Notes under the pieces: generated by a model
Told to the model about the DNA's origin: nothing
Database searches by the model: none
Seen by the model: only the letters and a program-made list of their open reading frames with translations
Shown: positions 1-6,546 of the stretch, in pieces
How positions within the stretch are numbered: position 1 is the first letter of the stretch
Layout of the letters: every line of letters starts with the position of its first letter
NCBI RefSeq assembly: GCF_000826065.2
Contig: NZ_LN623540.1
Location: 1 to 64,000 of the forward strand
Direction of reading: 5' to 3'
DNA: 64,000 nucleotides
Source: Tessaracoccus massiliensis
GTDB lineage: Bacteria > Actinomycetota > Actinomycetes > Propionibacteriales > Propionibacteriaceae
Translations under genes and position numbers: made by a program

Positions 1-1283
1 GAGGTGGTGGGGGCAGGGGTCGCGCGGGCCTCGCGGCGCTCCGTGCGGATGGTGACGCACAGTTGGGCCATGTCGCGCAGCGAGCCGACGGTGCTCTCGG
101 CGGCATCCAAGCTGCCCACGTTGATGGCGCTCTCCACCTCGCCGCGGTAGAAGCGGGGCAGGTCGTCGACGGGGATGTCGGTGCGCTCCACCAGGTCGTT
201 GAGCTGGAAGCCCAAGACGTTGCCGGGTACGCCGTTGAACACGGCCACCTGCCCGTCATCGGCGGAGACGAAGTAGCGCGAGGACACGTACGCGGAGGTG
301 GCCCACCAGCCGCCGCCCATCACCAGCACGATGGCCAGCACGGTGGCGATCACCCCCGGCCAGCGTCTTTTACCCTCCGTGGGGGCGTAGCGGGCGGCCT
401 CGTCTGCGCTGTGCTCCACCACCACGTCGGAATCCGACGGCGGGGTGGGGTAGCCGGTGCCCTCCGACGCGGGCGCGGCCGCGGCGCGGGGAATGTCCAC
501 CTCGACGGCGGAACCCACCAGGCTCGATTCGGCGTCGTCGAGGGCGGCACTCTGCTCGACAACGTCGCCGATGACGATGGTGATGTTGTCGTGCCCGCCG
601 TTCTCGTTGGCGGCTTGGGCGAGTTGTTCGACGGCCTTGTCGCGATCCTTCTCGGTGAGGAGTTCGAGGATGAGGTCGTCGTCGATGAGACCGCTCAGAC
701 CGTCGGAGCAGAACATCAGGCGATCGCCGAGTTCCGCGTCGAACACATCGAAATCCGGCTCAAAGTGCACCTGCCCGTTGAGGACCTTCAGGATGAGCGA
801 ACGGTGCGGATGCGTGGCTGCCTGTTCGGGGGTGATCTTGCCCTCGTCAATGAGTGACTGCACCCAGGAGTGGTCGTGCGTGAGCTGGGTGAGTTCGCCG
901 TCGCGCAGGCGGTAGCCGCGGGAGTCGCCGATGTGGGCCAGCGCGAACTGCGTGCCGTTGAACAGGGCGCCGCAGAAGGTGGTGCCCATGCCGTCGAGTT
1001 CGAGGTTGTCTTCGATGAGGTCTGAGAGCTTCGTGTTGGAGCGGGCGATCATGCCGGCGATCCGCTCGAGCATCTCCTCGCCGTCGGAATTGCGGATGTC
1101 CGCGGAGTTGTCTGAGCGGGCGGCCTCCGTGGCGGCGACGGCGGAAGCGAGGTCGCCCGCGGCCGCGCCACCCATGCCGTCTGCCACGAGCAGCATCGTG
1201 GGCGAGGCGTAGCCCGCATCCTGGTTGTTCTTCCGGATGCGGCCCACTTCCGAGTGCGCGGTGAAGGCGAGGCTGAACGTCAA
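1..1283 (-). CDS. pstP: PP2C-family Ser/Thr protein phosphatase, PstP-like (3' end outside window)
   Basis: At least 427 residues, open to the left edge. It removes phosphate from Ser/Thr on targets of the PknA/PknB kinases at the actinobacterial membrane. The N-terminal PP2C domain (about 1-240) shows the metal-site motif VADGMGG near residues 33-39, an MGTTFCGAL segment, IGDSRGYR, and the late GHDNITIVIGD motif. After a linker comes one hydrophobic membrane segment near residues 305-327, then the start of an extracellular domain. The start is the TTG at 1283, two bases after the fhaB stop, and gives the usual FSLAFTAHSEVGRIRKNNQD opening. The order FhaA-FhaB-PstP on one strand matches the actinobacterial division/peptidoglycan signalling operon, which would continue leftwards into rodA and pbpA. 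Family assignment is firm; the full length cannot be judged. Confidence 0.9.
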   Translation of the reverse strand, partial: MTFSLAFTAHSEVGRIRKNNQDAGYASPTMLLVADGMGGAAAGDLASAVAATEAARSDNSADIRNSDGEEMLERIAGMIARSNTKLSDLIEDNLELDGMGTTFCGALFNGTQFALAHIGDSRGYRLRDGELTQLTHDHSWVQSLIDEGKITPEQAATHPHRSLILKVLNGQVHFEPDFDVFDAELGDRLMFCSDGLSGLIDDDLILELLTEKDRDKAVEQLAQAANENGGHDNITIVIGDVVEQSAALDDAESSLVGSAVEVDIPRAAAAPASEGTGYPTPPSDSDVVVEHSADEAARYAPTEGKRRWPGVIATVLAIVLVMGGGWWATSAYVSSRYFVSADDGQVAVFNGVPGNVLGFQLNDLVERTDIPVDDLPRFYRGEVESAINVGSLDAAESTVGSLRDMAQLCVTIRTERREARATPAPTT

Positions 1284-1285
1284 GG

Positions 1286-1747
1286 TCAGATCTCCAGCCT
1301 CATGAGGGTCTTGCCGATGCGCACCACGTCTCCCACGGTGACCTTGACCGGCTCGGTGACGAGCTTGCCGTTGACGTAGGTGCCGTTGGTGGACTGTAGA
1401 TCCGAGATCACCCAGGTGGTGGCGTCCTTCTGCACCAGTTGGGCGTGGCGGGCGGAGGCGTAGTCGTCGTCGAGCAGGAGCGTGGAATCTGCGGCCCGGC
1501 CCAGGTTGATCGTGGGTTCGACGGGCACGGCGACGCCCTGCTGCGGCCCCGCGGTGATCGCGAAGCGGGTGGGTAGTTTGGATCGGCCCTTGCCGCGGCC
1601 GCGGTCTGCGGGGATGGCGCTCAGCGACGACGCGGGCACGCGCCGGCCGAACATGTCGGTGCGCACCACGTTGGCGACGAACAGGATGAAGAGCCAGAGC
1701 AGGCCGAGGAAGACGATCTTGATCGCCGCGATGACTAGATCTGACAC
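1286..1747 (-). CDS. fhaB: FhaB/FipA-like membrane FHA-domain protein
   Basis: 153 residues. One N-terminal membrane helix (about residues 4-28) is followed by a basic linker (RGRGKGRSK) and a C-terminal forkhead-associated domain (about 72-152). The domain has the phosphothreonine-binding signatures LGRAADSTLLLDDDYASARH and STNGTYVNG. Such proteins recruit Thr-phosphorylated partners to the membrane during division. The GTG start at 1747 directly follows the fhaA stop (1748-1750), and the stop is two bases before pstP, so the three genes form one transcription unit. Identity with the FhaB family rests on size, architecture and neighbours. Confidence 0.88.
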   Translation of the reverse strand: MSDLVIAAIKIVFLGLLWLFILFVANVVRTDMFGRRVPASSLSAIPADRGRGKGRSKLPTRFAITAGPQQGVAVPVEPTINLGRAADSTLLLDDDYASARHAQLVQKDATTWVISDLQSTNGTYVNGKLVTEPVKVTVGDVVRIGKTLMRLEI

Positions 1748-2443
1748 TCAGGTCTCCGAAGGCGTATGCACCAACATTCTGGTGCTACCGATCTCGATTC
1801 GGGCGCCCTCTCCAATCCTCGTTTTGCTGATGCGGCTGCCGTTGACGTGCACGCCGTTGGTGGAACCGAGATCCTCGATGGTGATCACGGGATGGTCCGG
1901 GTCCCCGGTCACGCTGATGAGGGCGTGGCGGCGGGAGACGCCGGGGTCGTTGAGGCGGAGGTCCGCCTCCGAGCCGCGGCCGATCAGGATGCCCGGCGCG
2001 ACCAGCGGGTGCCGCACGCCGTTGACCTCGAGCACGATGCGGCCAGGTCGTGGGGATTCGCTGCGGGTCTCCGGCGCCACGGCCTCCGAGACGACGGTGA
2101 ACTGCCCCGTCGGGAGGGAGGTGTCGAGTTCGTAGTCGATGGAGATGGGACCGTTGAAGACGTAGTGGCGGTCCGCAGCGTGGTCGCGGAGCGCGGGGAG
2201 GATCTCCCCGTTGAGGGTCTTGGAGTAGGGGGCGAGCCTGTCGTAATCGTTCTGTGAGAGGCCGACGGTGAACGCGTTGGGCACCAGGCGCTTGTCGCGG
2301 GAGAGCAACTTGGCTTCCGCGTCGAGTTCCCGCTGGATACCGGCGACGATCTCGACGGGATGGACGTAGCCCTTGAAGGCACGTGCAAATACCTTGCCGA
2401 CGGCGGATTCGATCCGCTTTTCAGCCTTGTCGAAGACTCCCAT
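1748..2443 (-). CDS. fhaA: FhaA-like protein, DUF3662 plus FHA domain
   Basis: 231 residues. The N-terminal DUF3662 domain (about 1-118; MGVFDKAEKRIESAVGKVFA) is the FhaA hallmark. The C-terminal FHA domain (about 145-228) has IGRGSEADLRLNDPGVSRRH and STNGVHVNG, which bind phosphothreonine. The protein is shorter than mycobacterial FhaA because the long low-complexity linker between the two domains is nearly absent. The ATG at 2443 is preceded by a strong ribosome-binding site (ggaaggaggcgc), and this is the first gene of the fhaA-fhaB-pstP unit. Confidence 0.92.
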   Translation of the reverse strand: MGVFDKAEKRIESAVGKVFARAFKGYVHPVEIVAGIQRELDAEAKLLSRDKRLVPNAFTVGLSQNDYDRLAPYSKTLNGEILPALRDHAADRHYVFNGPISIDYELDTSLPTGQFTVVSEAVAPETRSESPRPGRIVLEVNGVRHPLVAPGILIGRGSEADLRLNDPGVSRRHALISVTGDPDHPVITIEDLGSTNGVHVNGSRISKTRIGEGARIEIGSTRMLVHTPSET

Positions 2444-2534
2444 GCGCCTCCTTCCTGCGGTCGTTCGGACGCAACGGTACCCGGGCAGTCTACCCGTAGG
2501 TATGGATTGGCTCTGTGACGCCGTCGCCGTTGCT

Positions 2535-2578
2535 CCCTGAGCGTCGCCGGCGAGGCACGAGCCCGCGACGACGAAGGG
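2535..2578 (-). terminator. hairpin downstream of meaB, dispersed-repeat type
   Basis: An imperfect stem (ccctgagcgtcg at 2535-2546 against cgacgacgaaggg at 2566-2578) lies 7 bases past the meaB stop. It belongs to the ccctgag...cgaaggg class of hairpin repeats seen elsewhere in the window. There is no clear U-tract. The rest of 2444-2584 holds no gene. Confidence 0.35.
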
Positions 2579-2584
2579 CCCGAC

Positions 2585-3604
2585 TCAATCGGCGTCGCGA
2601 CCCCAGGGGAACGTGCCGATGTTGTCCGCGAACGCCCGCAGGATCTCCTGCGAACCCTCGAGCGCGCTCAGCGACTCCGCCGCGATCCGCGACTCCACGT
2701 CCTCAGAGACCACCCGCACCTCGGGCGAGGTGCGCAGCGACTCCATCAGCTCGTCGCGCACCATGTTCCACAACCAGTCGCGCTGCTGGGTGAGGCGGCG
2801 CTGCTGAAGAGAGCCCTCCTCCTCCAACTCGGCGCGGTGCTTGGTCACGGCGTTCCACACGTCGTCGAGGCCGGCGCCGGTGTACGACGAGCAGGTCAGC
2901 ACGGGCGCGCGGCGCTTCTCATTGTCCGAGGTGATGAGCTTCATCGCGATGCTGAGGTCACGGGCGGCGACGCGGGCCTCGCCCTCGTTGTCGCCGTCGG
3001 CCTTGGTGATGGCGATGACGTCCGCCAACTCCAGGATGCCGCGCTTGATGCCCTGCAGCTGGTCTCCGGTGCGGGCCACCTGCAGCATGAGGAACGTGTC
3101 CACCATGCCGTGGACGGCGACTTCGGACTGCCCCACGCCCACCGTCTCCACGAGCACGACGTCGTAGCCGGCGGCCTCGAGGACGAGCATCGATTCGCGG
3201 GTGGCGCGGGCGACGCCGCCCAGGTGTCCGGCGGAGGGGGAGGGGCGGATGAAGGCGTCCTCGCGTTGGGCGAGGTCGGCCATGCGGGTGCGGTCGCCCA
3301 GGATGGAGCCGCCGGTGCGCGATGACGACGGGTCGACGGCCAGCACGGCCACCTTGTGCTGCCGCTCGTCGATGAGCTTGACGCCCATCGCGTCGACGAA
3401 GGTGGATTTGCCCGCCCCCGGCACGCCGGAGATGCCCACGCGGAACGCTTTTCCGGTGAGCGGGGCGATTTTCGCGAGCAGCTCGTGCGCCTGCTCACGG
3501 TGTGCGGGCTTCAACGATTCCACCAGCGTGATCGCACGGGCGATGTGCCCGCGGTTCCCGTCGACGATGCCTTGAGCCAGATCCTCCACACTCATTCTGC
3601 GCAT
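2585..3604 (-). CDS. meaB: methylmalonyl-CoA mutase-associated GTPase MeaB
   Basis: 339 residues, the normal length for the MeaB/ArgK G3E GTPases. These guard adenosylcobalamin loading and protect methylmalonyl-CoA mutase in the cytoplasm. Visible motifs are Walker A GVPGAGKST at 60-68, the VLAVDPSSSRTGGSILGDRTRM switch region, ETVGVGQSE, and TKAD as the guanine-specificity loop. The mutase genes themselves are not in the window. Two starts are possible, ATG at 3604 and in-frame ATG at 3595. A TAGGGT box at 3611-3616 ends six bases before the first ATG, which favours 3604 and a leaderless mRNA. It is the first gene clearly outside the polysaccharide operon. The left copy is complete; the right-arm copy is cut by the window end. 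Confidence 0.95.
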   Translation of the reverse strand: MRRMSVEDLAQGIVDGNRGHIARAITLVESLKPAHREQAHELLAKIAPLTGKAFRVGISGVPGAGKSTFVDAMGVKLIDERQHKVAVLAVDPSSSRTGGSILGDRTRMADLAQREDAFIRPSPSAGHLGGVARATRESMLVLEAAGYDVVLVETVGVGQSEVAVHGMVDTFLMLQVARTGDQLQGIKRGILELADVIAITKADGDNEGEARVAARDLSIAMKLITSDNEKRRAPVLTCSSYTGAGLDDVWNAVTKHRAELEEEGSLQQRRLTQQRDWLWNMVRDELMESLRTSPEVRVVSEDVESRIAAESLSALEGSQEILRAFADNIGTFPWGRDAD

Positions 3605-3610
3605 GGTGTG

Positions 3611-3616
3611 ACCCTA
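3611..3616 (-). promoter_or_regulatory. -10 like box TAGGGT for meaB (leaderless)
   Basis: On the minus strand, TAGGGT is followed by six bases and then the meaB ATG. This fits the actinobacterial TANNNT -10 with transcription starting on the start codon. No good -35 is visible. The same site in the right arm is 63631-63636. Confidence 0.4.
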
Positions 3617-3623
3617 TCGCGCG

Positions 3624-3696
3624 GGGTGGATGTCCACTCGATGGGAGGTCCACCTCGAAAAAAGGGTGGATGGTGCCGTCGAGTGGACATCCACCC
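3624..3696. repeat. 18-bp perfect inverted repeat between HprK-related gene and meaB
   Basis: gggtggatgtccactcga (3624-3641) is exactly complementary to 3679-3696 across a 37-base loop. The loop holds a further 6-bp stem (tccacc 3649-3654, ggtgga 3665-3670). Each outer arm is itself a near palindrome built on gtgga/tccac. It could be a terminator for the polysaccharide operon or an operator upstream of meaB. No U-tract follows on either strand. Right-arm copy: 63551-63623. Confidence 0.6.
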
Positions 3697-3706
3697 GGTT
3701 GGACGG

Positions 3707-4882
3707 TCAGTTCCCTCGTTCGACGACGCCGTGTTCGGCCAGGGTCCGCAGCTGTTCCTCGACGGCGGGGATGAGGTTGCCGTCTGCCGGCGCGCCGAAG
3801 CGTTCCTCCAGGGCGGCGGCGAGTTCCTCGACGGAGCAGGGCAGCAACTCGATGATCGCGGTGGCGATGGGGCCGAGCCGCAGCAGTTCGTCGCCGACGA
3901 GGACGGCGCTCTCCTCACCGGCTACGAGCACCTCGGCGCGCTCACTGAGTGTTTCGTTCCCTGAGCGTTCGCCTGCGGGATTGCGAGCCAGCGGACGGCG
4001 AAGGCGCTGTCCTGAGTTTTCGTGAGGGACGAACGAACGTATCGAAGGAGCCGCCGCAGCCGATCCAGCACCTGAATCAACCAGCGACTGAACGCACCAC
4101 TCGACGACGTCCTCAGCCTCGCCGTACTCGATCAGCGTCACGCCGCCGACCTGCTCGTAGACGTCAGCGAACACCTCCAGCGGGAGGTTCAGCTTCGACA
4201 GCGACGACGTCTCTGGCACCACCATCTCTACCGCATCCAGGAGACCAAGCGGCGTGAACGTGGCCTCCGCCCCGTCGCGACGACGCAGCACGGCCAGCCG
4301 GGCGAGCTTGACCCTCTCGGGGGTCGCGCCCAGCCCGACGTCCTCCGGTGCGTGCTCCCGCTTCGGCTTGCCCTTCTCATCCGCCCAGGTCAGCGGCTTG
4401 GGGTACGGCAGCACCTCGAGCGTCGCGGGCACAACTCCCACGGTCTCGTCCGTCACGTAGCCCAACGTCTGCGCGAGCAGGCGGGTGAGGGTCGACTTCC
4501 CCGTTCCGCCCGGGGCGACATAAGCCAGCGCCCGCCCCGACGCCGGGTCCGCCACCGCGCCGGCGTGCAGCATCAATAACGTGCCCCACTGCTGCTCGAT
4601 GAGGGCTCGGGTGATCTGCTGGGTCGCTGACTCGAAGGAAGTGCCTTGAGCGAGCAGCAGAGGCTGAGGCTCCTTCGACCTGCCTGGCTCGCAAGCTCGC
4701 CGGGCAGGCTCAGGAAGCGACTCGGTCCCTGAGCAAGGCTCTGCGACGAAGGAGCCAGCCTGGTCGAACGGCGCTAAGCGTTCAACACACCTGCCCCACA
4801 GCCGGCGGAACTCGGCCTCGTCCAACCCATTGTCGGCCAGATCGACATCGACCCAGACCCCGAGCCCCCCAACGCGAATCAT
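3707..4882 (-). CDS. HprK-related serine kinase-like P-loop protein
   Basis: 391 residues. A HprK-like P-loop ATPase core has Walker A GGTGKST at residues 125-131 preceded by LMLHAGAV, the usual HprK-fold context, and a later TDET acidic segment. The C-terminal part (about 312-391) resembles a PqqD/winged-helix module. Relatives occur beside PqqD-like proteins and nucleotidyltransferases in polysaccharide loci (the so-called HPr-rel systems); their substrate is unknown and no HPr gene is visible. The ATG at 4882 overlaps the phosphatase stop by one base. Two segments (about residues 39-87 and 264-316) have odd composition and are encoded by copies of the intergenic hairpin-repeat family inserted in frame. 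Kinase activity is inference. Confidence 0.75.
   Translation of the reverse strand: MIRVGGLGVWVDVDLADNGLDEAEFRRLWGRCVERLAPFDQAGSFVAEPCSGTESLPEPARRACEPGRSKEPQPLLLAQGTSFESATQQITRALIEQQWGTLLMLHAGAVADPASGRALAYVAPGGTGKSTLTRLLAQTLGYVTDETVGVVPATLEVLPYPKPLTWADEKGKPKREHAPEDVGLGATPERVKLARLAVLRRRDGAEATFTPLGLLDAVEMVVPETSSLSKLNLPLEVFADVYEQVGGVTLIEYGEAEDVVEWCVQSLVDSGAGSAAAAPSIRSFVPHENSGQRLRRPLARNPAGERSGNETLSERAEVLVAGEESAVLVGDELLRLGPIATAIIELLPCSVEELAAALEERFGAPADGNLIPAVEEQLRTLAEHGVVERGN
3937..4091. repeat. dispersed repeat inserted in frame in the HprK-related gene (distal)
   Basis: Contains tcaaccagcgactg (4077-4090), the same 14 bases found in the rmlA/sugar-transferase intergenic repeat at 11136-11149. 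It encodes a Pro/Arg/Ser-rich stretch without breaking the frame. The exact edges are approximate. Right-arm copy about 63156-63310. Confidence 0.55.
4622..4768. repeat. dispersed repeat inserted in frame in the HprK-related gene (proximal)
   Basis: Carries an internal inverted repeat ggctccttcg (4668-4677) / cgaaggagcc (4747-4756) with gcctgcc/ggcaggc elements between, typical of intergenic hairpin repeats in this genome. It is translated as a linker upstream of the P-loop. Edges are approximate. Right-arm copy about 62479-62625. Confidence 0.55.
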
Positions 4883-5403
4883 CAGACCTCCGCTGCCGGC
4901 ACGAGCACGCCCGCGATCTCCGTCAACAAACCTTCCAGCACCGCCGCCGTCACCGCCGCGCGCTCGGGACCCTGCCGGTACGGGTCCGCGATGTCGTGAC
5001 CCGACGCCGCGACCCTGTGCCGGTACGCCCACTGCAGCAACGCCTCCAGCCCCATCCCGGCAGGCGCGCCGCGCAGCGTCGTGGCCAACTGGCCCAGCGT
5101 GAACGTCTTACGGATCGCGCCGGGGTATTCGTCGAGCAGCCACAGCCGGTGGCGATCCTCCATCGTCACCAGCGCCACGGCCTCGGCCACCAGGGGCCGC
5201 GTGATGAACTTCGCACGGTGCTCCTCGAACCCGCCGGGGAGTGTGGCGGCCATGGTGTCGTCCATGGGGCGACCCGCCGTCGACGGCATGATCCCCGCCG
5301 ACGCCACGCGGAACCCCGGCAGCAGCTCCCGGCCACGGGCCTCCGCCCACGGGGAACGGCAGATGTTGGCCGTACACACGAACACGATCAGCGGCTCAGT
5401 CAC
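4882..5403 (-). CDS. low molecular weight protein tyrosine phosphatase
   Basis: 173 residues, close to the family norm. The catalytic P-loop V-C-T-A-N-I-C-R-S (CX5R) is at the extreme N-terminus, and the general-acid DP motif occurs as HDIADPYRQG near residue 140. Such enzymes dephosphorylate the tyrosine-rich tails of BY-kinases and so tune polysaccharide export, or act on other phosphoproteins. The GTG at 5403 overlaps the PqqD-like stop by 8 bases, and its stop overlaps the next ATG, so translation is coupled. A second phosphatase of this family lies at 14335-15162 next to the BY-kinases, suggesting that this one serves the HprK/PqqD cassette instead. That division of labour is inference. 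Confidence 0.92.
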   Translation of the reverse strand: MTEPLIVFVCTANICRSPWAEARGRELLPGFRVASAGIMPSTAGRPMDDTMAATLPGGFEEHRAKFITRPLVAEAVALVTMEDRHRLWLLDEYPGAIRKTFTLGQLATTLRGAPAGMGLEALLQWAYRHRVAASGHDIADPYRQGPERAAVTAAVLEGLLTEIAGVLVPAAEV

Positions 5404-5647
5404 AGGTCACCAACCTCAGGTCCTTCAACTCCGCCAGGCAGGCGCCGACGTCTCGCCGGATCACGTCTTCGGTCTCACCGGAGGCGGCGGCCAGTTCGGG
5501 GACCATGTCGTCGACTGGCACCCCCAACCAGTCCCACACCACGGCGGCGCTGCCCGAAAGCGACACCAGTTCCCCGACGGCGGGGTGCACCGCCCAGATC
5601 CGTTCACCGTCGTCCTCCCAGACGACGGAGGCCTCACGCCGCCACAT
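5396..5647 (-). CDS. small PqqD-like protein
   Basis: 83 residues. The pattern V-W-E-D-D-G-E-R-I-W-A-V-H-P, a Leu/Ser turn, AVVWDWLG and a C-terminal AELKDLRLV helix fits the PqqD winged-helix fold (the peptide-recognition module of RiPP enzymes). The start is ATG 5647, overlapping the nucleotidyltransferase stop by one base. A longer upstream frame exists but lies entirely within the preceding gene. No radical-SAM enzyme or obvious precursor peptide is nearby, so a RiPP role is not supported. A more likely role is presenting a protein or peptide to the adjacent phosphatase or HprK-related kinase. Family call is moderate, function unknown. Confidence 0.7.
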   Translation of the reverse strand: MWRREASVVWEDDGERIWAVHPAVGELVSLSGSAAVVWDWLGVPVDDMVPELAAASGETEDVIRRDVGACLAELKDLRLVTCD

Positions 5648-6546
5648 CAGCCGCCCCCCTTCTTCAGCCGCGACGTCGCGTACGCGGCCAGTTCCCGGCC
5701 CATCGTGCCAAAGCGGCCGAGGTTGCGCCGGAGAATCTCGCGGAAGGTGGGGGTGTGGCCGAGGTCTGATTCGAGGGAGGCGGGGTCGAAGAACACGAAG
5801 GAGCGGGCGACGCGGGATTTGGCCCGCAGCCCGCGTGCGGCCTTCCAGCGGGCGTGCCATTCGTGGAGCCGTGACGGGTTGGCCTCGCGGTAGTGCTTCC
5901 AGAGGAGGTATTCCGGGTGGTGTTCCCAGCCGTCGAGTTCGTCGAGGGCGGCGGCGAGCCCCAGTTCTGCGCCCGCCTCGCGGGCCAGGGCGCGCACCGA
6001 TGCGCGCTCGTCGTCGCTGGCGCGGGTCCAGGCCCGGTCCACGTCGGGGTGCCCCGGGCCGCTGCGGGCGGCGTGCAGCAGCAGGATCAGCCGCTGCGCG
6101 TGCACCGACGGCACCGGGCACTCCACCGAGCCCAGCTCCGTGGCCCCGTGGTGGGCCCATAGGTCATCGAACGCGTCCTCGGGGAGGCCGGGGTAGTAGC
6201 GGTGCACGTCGGCGTTGCCGAGTTTGGGGTGGTAGATGTTCAGTGCGTGCCCGAAGGCCGAGCCGCTGTAGAACGAGGTCTTCTTCACCCAGCCGTGGTT
6301 CTGCGCGGCGGCGAAGAACGTCTTGATGTCTGCGGGGTGGACGAGGATGTCGGCATCTGAGCTGCCCCGCGGCACGGTGACCTCCACCTTCTCGCCTGAG
6401 CTGTCCACCGTCGTGCGCCTGTCGAGGAGTGCCTCCGCGACGGCCGGGCCCTTGATATGCAGCAGGCGGGCGCCGGCGTCGTCGGCGATGCGTTGCAGCA
6501 CGCCGTGGATGATCCGCACGCGCACGTCGATGGACGGTGCGTTCAT
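5647..6546 (-). CDS. NTP_transf_5-like putative nucleotidyltransferase
   Basis: 299 residues. An N-terminal IKGPAVAEALLDRR helix/strand is followed by GSSDADILVHP at 61-71, whose D64/D66 pair matches the metal-binding DxD of polymerase-beta-fold nucleotidyltransferases of the NTP_transf_5 (uncharacterised) family. It continues with a HYYPG-type segment, an alpha-helical middle and a basic C-terminus. Members often sit with HprK-related and PqqD-like genes; substrate unknown. Its ATG overlaps the rmlCD stop (ATGA) and its stop overlaps the PqqD-like start, so it is translationally coupled on both sides. Confidence 0.75.
   Translation of the reverse strand: MNAPSIDVRVRIIHGVLQRIADDAGARLLHIKGPAVAEALLDRRTTVDSSGEKVEVTVPRGSSDADILVHPADIKTFFAAAQNHGWVKKTSFYSGSAFGHALNIYHPKLGNADVHRYYPGLPEDAFDDLWAHHGATELGSVECPVPSVHAQRLILLLHAARSGPGHPDVDRAWTRASDDERASVRALAREAGAELGLAAALDELDGWEHHPEYLLWKHYREANPSRLHEWHARWKAARGLRAKSRVARSFVFFDPASLESDLGHTPTFREILRRNLGRFGTMGRELAAYATSRLKKGGG

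Noticed and set aside
5396-5647. RiPP (lasso peptide) cluster based on the PqqD-like gene
   Set aside because: No asparagine-synthetase-like cyclase, transglutaminase-like protease, radical-SAM enzyme or precursor peptide nearby.
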